5,636 nucleotides of DNA from Acidobacteriota bacterium (lineage in GTDB: Bacteria; Acidobacteriota; Terriglobia; Terriglobales; Acidobacteriaceae). The notes under the pieces were generated by a model. The model was not told the origin of the DNA and searched no databases. It saw only the letters and a list, made by a program, of their open reading frames with translations. Made by a program: the position numbers and the translations under genes. The first letter of the stretch is position 1. The number at the start of each line of letters is the position of its first letter. The DNA lies in NCBI GenBank assembly GCA_021778875.1, contig JAJYBT010000234.1, positions 1 through 5,636 on the forward strand, given 5' to 3'. This document shows positions 1-5,636 of this stretch, piece after piece.

Positions 1-939
1 GGATTCCTGTATCACTTCATCGACCTGGAGAGTGGCGAGCGGCTATTCGGCAGCGAGCTTTCGTCGATTGATACGTCGTTGCTGCTGTGCGGCGTGCTGT
101 TGTGCCGGCAATACTTTGCGGGCAATTCGCGAATTGAGGCGCTGGCGACGACCTTTTACCGACGAATCGACTGGCAGTGGATGATGAATGGTGGCAAGGC
201 TCTAGCTATGGGATGGCTGCCGGACCAAGGTTTTCTGAGCCATCGCTGGGACATTTATGCCGAGCTGCTGCTGATGTACCTGATGGCGATTGGTTCGCCG
301 ACACATCCGATCCCGGCGCAGACATGGAATGACCTGGAACGCCCGGTGATCGAGTATGGCGGCATCCAGTACATCAGCGGGGTGGCGCCTCTGTTCATTC
401 ACCAATACGCGCATGCGTGGTGCGACTTTCGCAATAAGCGGGACCTGCACACAAATTATTTTACGAACTCGATTGCGGCGACGCGCTGCCACCAGTTGTG
501 GTGCCTGGTGCTGGGGCGAAAATTTCACTGGATTGATCAGGACATGTGGGGGATTTCTGCGTCTGACTCTAAGGATGGCTACCGCGTATGGGGCGGACCG
601 CCATCGATGGGACCACTGGACGGGACACTGGTGCCGTGTGCGGCTGCCGGGTCACTGCCGTTTCTTCCTGCAGAGTGCTCGCACGTACTGCTCAGCATGA
701 AGAGAAAGTTTGGAGACAAGGTGTACCAGAGGTACGGGTTTGTGGATGCATTCAATCCCAAGACGAAGTGGTTTGCCGGGCAGGCCCTGGGAATTGACCA
801 GGGTATCAGTGTGTTGATGGCAGAGAACGTTAGGACGGGTTTCGTGTGGGAGTACTTTATGAGGAACACTGAAGTTACGCATGCGATGGATCTGGTGCAA
901 TTTCACCCCGATCTGGATGCGAACCGACAGGTTTTGTAA
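1..939 (+). CDS. PF10091-type (Glycoamylase / GH144-like) hydrolase, 5' end missing
   Basis: The reading frame is open from the first base to the TAA at 937-939, giving 312 visible residues. The start is upstream of the window; the ATG at 79 is internal, because residues 1-26 before it already match the family (GFLYHF, then ELSSIDT near residues 20-26). Other family landmarks follow in order: HQYAHAWCDFR (134-144), WGISASDSKDGYRVWGG (183-199), DGTLVPCAAAGSLPF (207-221), YGFVDAFNP, GIDQGISVLMAEN (264-276) and VWEYFMRN near the end. This pattern is typical of proteins with a PF10091 domain, which folds as an (alpha/alpha)6 barrel. Family members are often labelled 'glucoamylase', but characterised relatives are GH144 endo-beta-1,2-glucanases and the transglycosylase domain of cyclic beta-1,2-glucan synthases, so the substrate is uncertain. 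Family proteins are commonly exported; the signal region is outside the window. The fragment probably covers the C-terminal two thirds. Family assignment is firm, specificity is not. Confidence 0.87.
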   Translation, partial: GFLYHFIDLESGERLFGSELSSIDTSLLLCGVLLCRQYFAGNSRIEALATTFYRRIDWQWMMNGGKALAMGWLPDQGFLSHRWDIYAELLLMYLMAIGSPTHPIPAQTWNDLERPVIEYGGIQYISGVAPLFIHQYAHAWCDFRNKRDLHTNYFTNSIAATRCHQLWCLVLGRKFHWIDQDMWGISASDSKDGYRVWGGPPSMGPLDGTLVPCAAAGSLPFLPAECSHVLLSMKRKFGDKVYQRYGFVDAFNPKTKWFAGQALGIDQGISVLMAENVRTGFVWEYFMRNTEVTHAMDLVQFHPDLDANRQVL

Positions 940-1064
940 CGGGGCTTTGAGGCGGACTTGGCGAAGATGTGTAACCATGCTGGGTGCCGCAGAATCAGAT
1001 ACCGGCAGACGTGGTGGTACGCGAACTTGGTTAGGAAGCGGGTTGAGAGTTTGGGGGCTGCTGC

Positions 1065-3488
1065 ATGAATAATTCGAGGCCAGGGTACCTGTGGCTTGAT
1101 CAAGATGGCAATGCTTTCGGTGCACCGGGGCTGCAACCGCGCTGGACGTCCAGCGTGAAGGATACGGTAGGCACGGCGTATGCTTCGTCCAGCCGGGCAT
1201 GGTTCACCGTTTCCCACGGCATTCTGAACGAGATTTATTACCCCACGATTGATCGCCCGCAGACGCGGGACATGGAGTTCCTGATCACGGACGGCGAGAC
1301 GTTCTTCCATGAGGAAAAGCGGGACCTCGACCATACGTTTGCCTACATCGATCCGGATGCGCTGGGCGTGCGCATTACGTCGAGCGACCCTCAGAAGCGT
1401 TACAAGCTGACCAAAGAGATAATCAGCGATCCGCACTTCCCCGTGGTGCTGATCCACGTGCGACTGGACGGAGTGGAAGACGTGCTGCGTCGGCTGAAGG
1501 TTTATGCCCTGATGTCTCCCCATGTGGACGGCGGCGGCGCGGGTAACTCGGCGCGCGTGCTGGAGGTGGCAGGCAAGAAGACACTGCTGGCGTGGAAGGA
1601 CGGATCGTCGCTGGCGATGGGCGCGGATTGTGGTTTTGGGCGCGCGAGTTGCGGATATGTGGGCGCGAGCGACGGCTGGCAGGACCTCAAACACAACTTC
1701 ACCATGGACTGGCAGTTTGGCTCAGCGCTGGACGGCAATGTGGCCGTGATGGGCGAGGTCGATGCAGGCGATGTGCGCGAGTTCACGGTGGCCATTGGGT
1801 TTGGCGAGGGCCATCATGCGGCGCTCTCTGCCACGATGGGCGCTCTAGCGACTCCGTTCACGCAGCACCTGCGGCGGTTTATCGAACAGTGGCATCGAGC
1901 GGCGACTCCGCATGAGCTGGCCTCGCAATCGCAAGACGGCGGACGGCTGCTGCAGGTGAGCCACAACATTGTGCTGGCGCATGAAGACAAGACCTACGCC
2001 GGCGCGTTTATTGCGTCCGCGTCGATTCCGTGGGGTAACGCGAAGAGCGATGACGACCTGGGTGGTTATCACCTGGTGTGGACGCGGGACATGGTGCAGA
2101 GCGCGACGGCGCTGTTGGCCTGTGGACGGGTGGATACGGCGCGGCGCGCGCTGGTGTATCTGGCTTGCACGCAGAACCCGGACGGTGGATTCTCGCAGAA
2201 CTTCTGGGTAAACGGAACTCCCTATTGGACAGGGATTCAGCTGGACGAGGTTGCGTTTCCGATTATCCTTGCGTGGCGCCTGTGGAAGCTGGACGGGCTG
2301 GCAAGGTTTGACGTGGTTCCGTTTGTGGAGCGCGCGGCAGCCTACCTGGTGCGGAATGCTCCGATCACACAGCAGGAGCGCTGGGAGGAGAACGCGGGTT
2401 ATTCGCCCTCCACGCTGGCAGCGGTGATTTCGGCGCTGATATGCGCAGCGGAGATCATGCGCGCGCACGGCGGGCTGGAACTGGGAGCGTTCCTCGAAGA
2501 GCATGCGGACTGGATTGAGGGGCACCTGGAGGACTGGACGGTGACCAACAAAGGTGTCTTGCATCCCGAGGTGAAGCGGCACTACATGCGGATTCGTCCG
2601 CCGGAATGCGGCGAGCCGTATGCGCACGAGGGCTGCGGGCGCGAGACGGTGCATATCAACAACCGTCCGCCGGGCGAGCCGACCGAGTTTGAGGCGCGGG
2701 CGATCATCGATGCCGGATTTCTGGAGTTGGTGCGGTATGGCATACGGGCGGCCGATGATCCGCTGATCGTGGACTCACTAAAAGTGGTGGACCACGTGCT
2801 CAAGGTGGAGACGCCGAAGGGGCCGTGCTGGCGGCGCTACAACCACGATGGCTATGGACAGCAGGCTGACGGCGGGCCGTTCCAGGGATATGGCGAGGGC
2901 GGTGCGTGGCCACTGCTGCTGGGCGAACGGGCGCACTATGAACTGGCCGCCGGTCGCGACATAGGTGACCTTATTGCGACCTATGAGAAGTTTGCCTCTG
3001 CCGGCGGCATGCTGCCGGAGCAGATCTGGGACAGGCCGGATGGCTTTGGGATGGCACTCGGAGACCCAGCCGCGTCCGCAATGCCGCTGGTGTGGGCGCA
3101 CGCGGAATATTTGAAACTGCTGCGCTCCGCATTTGATGGCGAAGTCTTTGACCGCATCCCACCTGTAGAGGAACGATATGCGAAAGGCCACAGGCAGACT
3201 ACCATCGAAATTTTCAAGATGAGGCGTCAGATCAGAACCATGGAGGCAGGCCGGACGCTGCGGATCACAGCGCAGCAGCACTTCCGCGTGTTGTGGACGG
3301 CTGATGACTGGAAAACACAGGCGATGGTGGAGGCTTCATCGCTCGGATGCGCGGGGTCCTATGCGGATCTGCCGACGGACACGAAGCAAGCGAGTCAGCT
3401 TTCGTTTACCCTTTACTGGACAGAAGAAAATCGATGGGAGGGCCGCAATTTTGATGTGGCTCTGGAATCGCCGGGCGGCGAGTCGTAA
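1065..3488 (+). CDS. GH15 glucoamylase-like glucan alpha-glucosidase, intracellular form
   Basis: An 807-residue member of glycoside hydrolase family 15 (COG3387 type), expected to release glucose from non-reducing ends of alpha-glucans by inversion (EC 3.2.1.3 or a relative such as glucodextranase). Residues about 10-280 form the N-terminal beta-sandwich (Glucodextran_N-like: [41 protein letters not shown]). The (alpha/alpha)6 catalytic domain spans about 285-690, with [13 protein letters not shown] (312-324), WTRD (339-342, subsite -1 binding), [14 protein letters not shown] (371-384), RWEEN with probable general acid E441, and LPEQIWD with probable general base E652. A small C-terminal beta domain (about 705-803) ends with [16 protein letters not shown]. 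All key residues are present. The N-terminus is hydrophilic with no signal peptide or lipobox, implying a cytoplasmic enzyme. ATG 1065 is the first start after an in-frame TGA at 1044-1046; a G-run at 1053-1057 is only a weak ribosome-binding site. The exact substrate (starch, glycogen, isomalto-oligosaccharide, dextran, trehalose) cannot be read from sequence. Confidence 0.93.
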   Translation: MNNSRPGYLWLDQDGNAFGAPGLQPRWTSSVKDTVGTAYASSSRAWFTVSHGILNEIYYPTIDRPQTRDMEFLITDGETFFHEEKRDLDHTFAYIDPDALGVRITSSDPQKRYKLTKEIISDPHFPVVLIHVRLDGVEDVLRRLKVYALMSPHVDGGGAGNSARVLEVAGKKTLLAWKDGSSLAMGADCGFGRASCGYVGASDGWQDLKHNFTMDWQFGSALDGNVAVMGEVDAGDVREFTVAIGFGEGHHAALSATMGALATPFTQHLRRFIEQWHRAATPHELASQSQDGGRLLQVSHNIVLAHEDKTYAGAFIASASIPWGNAKSDDDLGGYHLVWTRDMVQSATALLACGRVDTARRALVYLACTQNPDGGFSQNFWVNGTPYWTGIQLDEVAFPIILAWRLWKLDGLARFDVVPFVERAAAYLVRNAPITQQERWEENAGYSPSTLAAVISALICAAEIMRAHGGLELGAFLEEHADWIEGHLEDWTVTNKGVLHPEVKRHYMRIRPPECGEPYAHEGCGRETVHINNRPPGEPTEFEARAIIDAGFLELVRYGIRAADDPLIVDSLKVVDHVLKVETPKGPCWRRYNHDGYGQQADGGPFQGYGEGGAWPLLLGERAHYELAAGRDIGDLIATYEKFASAGGMLPEQIWDRPDGFGMALGDPAASAMPLVWAHAEYLKLLRSAFDGEVFDRIPPVEERYAKGHRQTTIEIFKMRRQIRTMEAGRTLRITAQQHFRVLWTADDWKTQAMVEASSLGCAGSYADLPTDTKQASQLSFTLYWTEENRWEGRNFDVALESPGGES

Positions 3489-3525
3489 TCACACCATTAG
3501 TACAAAGCATGGTTTCCGGAACTGA

Positions 3526-3532
3526 AGAAAGG
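3526..3532 (+). promoter_or_regulatory. Ribosome-binding site of transketolase
   Basis: AGAAAGG matches seven bases of the extended anti-Shine-Dalgarno complement (AGAAAGGAGG) and sits six bases before the ATG at 3539. The in-frame ATG at 3509, which would add ten residues ([10 protein letters not shown]), has no purine-rich site in front of it and would place this motif inside the coding region. The site therefore decides the start in favour of 3539. Confidence 0.8.
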
Positions 3533-3538
3533 TTGCTT

Positions 3539-5560
3539 ATGAGCGAATTGGATCAGTTGTCGATCAATGCACTCCGTTTTCTGGCGGTCGATGCGGTGGA
3601 TAAGGCGAAGAGCGGGCATCCTGGAGCGCCGCTGGGCGATGCGCCCATCGCGTACCTGCTGTTCCACAAGTACATGCGGCACAACCCGAAAAACTCGAAG
3701 TGGTCGAATCGCGACCGCTTTGTGCTTTCGAACGGCCATGCTTCCGCGCTCTTGTACGGTGCGCTGCATCTTTCCGGCTACAACGTCACAATGGAAGATT
3801 TGAAACAGTTTCGGCAGTGGGGGTCGAATACGCCGGGGCATCCGGAGTCGGTTGATACAGATGGTGTGGAAGTGACCACCGGACCTTTGGGACAGGGGTT
3901 TGCGATGGCCGTGGGGCTCGCGATTGCGGAGAAGCATCAGGCGGCGGTTTACAACCGGCCGGGCTTCGACATTGTCGACCATTACACGTATGGGATTTGT
4001 GGTGACGGTGACCTCATGGAAGGCATTTCCCACGAAGCGGCATCGCTGGCGGGAACGCTTGGACTGGGCAAGTTGATCTTTCTTTACGACGACAACCTGA
4101 TTTCGCTCGACGGGCCGACGGAGCTTTCGTTCACCGAGGATGTGATGAAGCGCTTTGAGTCATACCACTGGCATGTGCAGCGCGTAGCGGACGGCAACGA
4201 TCTGGATGCGCTGTCGAACGCGATTGAGGCGGCGAAGAAGGTGACGGACAAGCCCTCGCTGATCGCCGTGCGTACGGTGATCGGCTACGGCAGCCCGCTG
4301 GCCGGCACGAACAAGGTGCACGGTGAGGCCCTGAGCCCGGACGACGCGATTAAGACGAAGGAGGCCCTGGGCTGGCCCGCGGACAAGTTCTTCTATGTGC
4401 CGGAGGAGGCGCAGAAGAACTGGTCGACGATTGTGGAACGCGGCGCAAAACAGGAGCAGGAGTGGAAGGCGGCTTTTGCCGAATATAAGGGCAAGTTCCC
4501 AGAGCTGGCTGCTGAGTTTGAGCGTGTCCAGGCGGGTAAGCTGAAGGACGGCTGGGAGAAATCGCTGCCTACGTTTGCAGCCGATGCCAAGCCAACTGCG
4601 ACGCGTAATGCCGGCAACGCGATTATGAATGCCTTTGCGAAGGACGTGCCGGAGCTGATCGGCGGCGCGGCTGACTTGACGGCTTCGACCAAGACGATTC
4701 TGAAAGACGGCGGGAACTTCCATGTGGACCCGAAGGGCCGGAACATCTGGTTCGGGGTACGTGAGTTCGGCATGTGCGCGGCGGTGAACGGAATGGCGCA
4801 GCACGGCGGGCTGATTCCGTACGGTTCGACGTTCTTTACCTTCTCGGACTATTGCAAGTCGGCGATCCGTATGGCAGCGCTGATGCATACGCATGCGATC
4901 TTTGTCTTCACGCATGACTCGATCGCGCTGGGCGAGGATGGGCCGACCCATCAGCCAATCGAGCACCTGATGATGCTGCGCGCGGTTCCGAAGTTGACGG
5001 ATTTCCGTCCGGCAGACGCGAATGAGACGGTCGCCGTGTGGCGGCTGGCGCTGGAACGCAAGAGCCCTTCGTTTATGGCACTGTCGCGGCAGGACTTGCC
5101 GATTCTGGATCCGGCCAAGCACAGCATTTACGAGGGCGTGAAGCATGGCGCCTACATCGTGGAACAGGGCAGCGAAGCTCCAGATGTTCTGATAGTGGCG
5201 ACGGGTGCTGAGTTATGGCCGTCGCTGAAGGCTGCGGAGGAGTTGAAGAGGGACGGCGTTGTGGCGCGCGTGGTTTCCATGCCGAGTTGGAGGCTGTTTG
5301 AGGAACAGAGCGAGGACTACAAGACGTCGATCTTCCCGGACCATCTGCCGAAGCTGGCCGTAGAAGCTGGCTCGCCGCTAGGCTGGTGGAAGTATGTCGG
5401 TCGTCATGGCGACGTAATAGGGCTGGAGCGGTTCGGGGCGTCGGCTCCGGGTCCGAAGGTGCTTGAGGAACTGGGCTTCAGTCCGGCAAATATTGCAAGG
5501 CGGGCGAAGGAACTCGTGGCAAGTGCTCGTAACGCGCAACCTGCGCTGGCGGAGAAATAG
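3539..5560 (+). CDS. tkt: Transketolase
   Basis: Thiamine-diphosphate enzyme (EC 2.2.1.1) that moves two-carbon ketol units between sugar phosphates in the cytosolic non-oxidative pentose phosphate pathway. From ATG 3539 the protein has 673 residues, the normal bacterial length; the upstream in-frame ATG at 3509 is less likely (see the ribosome-binding site). Three domains are visible: the diphosphate-binding domain (about 4-335), the pyrimidine-binding domain (about 355-525) and the C-terminal domain (about 540-660). Active-site landmarks are SGHPGAP with H27, NGHAS with H67, TPGHPE with H101, the cofactor motif GDGD (155-158) closing at N186 in YDDN, the catalytic glutamate E409 in VREFGM, and H471 in GEDGPTHQP, matching E. 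coli H26, H66, H100, E411 and H473. It is an intact single-chain enzyme, not the split form. It begins 50 bases after the GH15 stop and ends two bases before rpiB. I am very sure of the function; the exact start is about 80% sure. Confidence 0.97.
   Translation: MSELDQLSINALRFLAVDAVDKAKSGHPGAPLGDAPIAYLLFHKYMRHNPKNSKWSNRDRFVLSNGHASALLYGALHLSGYNVTMEDLKQFRQWGSNTPGHPESVDTDGVEVTTGPLGQGFAMAVGLAIAEKHQAAVYNRPGFDIVDHYTYGICGDGDLMEGISHEAASLAGTLGLGKLIFLYDDNLISLDGPTELSFTEDVMKRFESYHWHVQRVADGNDLDALSNAIEAAKKVTDKPSLIAVRTVIGYGSPLAGTNKVHGEALSPDDAIKTKEALGWPADKFFYVPEEAQKNWSTIVERGAKQEQEWKAAFAEYKGKFPELAAEFERVQAGKLKDGWEKSLPTFAADAKPTATRNAGNAIMNAFAKDVPELIGGAADLTASTKTILKDGGNFHVDPKGRNIWFGVREFGMCAAVNGMAQHGGLIPYGSTFFTFSDYCKSAIRMAALMHTHAIFVFTHDSIALGEDGPTHQPIEHLMMLRAVPKLTDFRPADANETVAVWRLALERKSPSFMALSRQDLPILDPAKHSIYEGVKHGAYIVEQGSEAPDVLIVATGAELWPSLKAAEELKRDGVVARVVSMPSWRLFEEQSEDYKTSIFPDHLPKLAVEAGSPLGWWKYVGRHGDVIGLERFGASAPGPKVLEELGFSPANIARRAKELVASARNAQPALAEK
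5551..5554 (+). promoter_or_regulatory. Ribosome-binding site of rpiB inside the end of tkt
   Basis: GGAG (within GGCGGAG) lies eight bases before the ATG at 5563 and inside the last codons of transketolase. Its position means ribosomes finishing tkt pass over it, consistent with coupled translation of the two genes. Confidence 0.7.
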
Positions 5561-5562
5561 CC

Positions 5563-5636
5563 ATGAAGCTGGCGATCGGAGCAGACCATGCGGGATTCGC
5601 ACTGAAGGAAGAGGTCCGCGCGTACCTGGAGAAGCT
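5563..5636 (+). CDS. rpiB: Ribose-5-phosphate isomerase B, 3' end missing
   Basis: Only 24 codons plus two bases are in the window, but the N-terminus MKLAIGADHAGFALKEEV is diagnostic of the RpiB/LacA/LacB sugar-phosphate isomerase family. The DHAG segment (residues 8-11) carries the aspartate and histidine found at the start of the RpiB active site. RpiB interconverts ribose 5-phosphate and ribulose 5-phosphate (EC 5.3.1.6), supplying a transketolase substrate. The gene starts two bases after the tkt stop with its own GGAG site, so it is almost certainly in the same operon. LacA/LacB (galactose-6-phosphate isomerase) or an allose-6-phosphate isomerase share this N-terminus, but the pairing with transketolase favours RpiB. 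The rest of the family, normally about 150 residues, lies beyond the window. Confidence 0.9.
   Translation, partial: MKLAIGADHAGFALKEEVRAYLEK

Noticed and set aside
79..81. ATG 79 as the start of the first gene
   Set aside because: The frame is open to base 1 and the 26 residues before this ATG contain conserved family sequence, so the gene begins outside the window.
958..1001. Possible promoter before GH15 (TTGGCG followed by AGAATC/CAGATA)
   Set aside because: Neither hexamer is a good match at proper spacing, and no terminator separates the two hydrolase genes, so I do not call it.
903..2654. Long - strand open frames (263 and 269 residues) opposite the GH15 gene
   Set aside because: Same reasoning: Arg/His/Pro-rich shadows of a gene with all its family motifs intact on the + strand.
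3514..3521. Short palindrome TTCCGGAA in the GH15-tkt spacer
   Set aside because: Eight bases only, with no loop, no following T-run and no second copy. It is too short to be called an operator or terminator.
3489..3538. Search for a terminator or promoter between GH15 and tkt
   Set aside because: No stem-loop with a T-run and no convincing -35/-10 pair are visible in the 50-base spacer.
4160..5146. 328-residue open frame on the - strand opposite transketolase
   Set aside because: It lies wholly inside a certain gene, is rich in Arg, His and Leu as expected from the complement of high-GC codons, and shows no recognisable domain. It is a shadow frame.

Overview
This window is a compact, high-GC (roughly 58-60% by eye) bacterial segment with every supported gene on the + strand. 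It reads as one carbohydrate-catabolism block: the 3' part of a PF10091-type ('Glycoamylase') hydrolase, a complete GH15 glucoamylase-like enzyme, a complete transketolase, and the first codons of ribose-5-phosphate isomerase B. Base composition, codon use and the sequence style of the two hydrolases suggest a soil bacterium, most likely Acidobacteriota (Terriglobia-like). That placement comes from remembered family resemblance, not from a search.

Layout: 1-939 is the C-terminal part of the PF10091 protein, whose start lies upstream of the window. 940-1064 is a 125-base gap with no convincing promoter or terminator, but its frame 1 stays open and ends in an ATGA overlap with the next start. 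1065-3488 is the GH15 enzyme. 3489-3538 is a short spacer holding the transketolase ribosome-binding site. 3539-5560 is transketolase. Two bases later, at 5563, rpiB begins and runs off the window.

Working together: the two hydrolases would release glucose or short gluco-oligosaccharides from a glucan. Transketolase and RpiB belong to the non-oxidative pentose phosphate pathway. The GH15 enzyme has no visible signal peptide, so an intracellular role on maltodextrin, glycogen or another imported alpha-glucan is plausible. The PF10091 neighbour may act on a different glucan: relatives in GH144 and in cyclic beta-1,2-glucan synthases act on beta-1,2-glucan. The 2-base gap between tkt and rpiB strongly suggests co-transcription, and the 50-base gap before tkt has no visible terminator, so GH15-tkt-rpiB may be one transcript.

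I see no RNA genes, insertion sequences, CRISPR arrays or long repeats. No clearly novel system is visible. The points most worth checking are the true substrate of the PF10091 protein, the gene order linking glucan hydrolases to pentose phosphate enzymes, and the small open frame between the two hydrolases.
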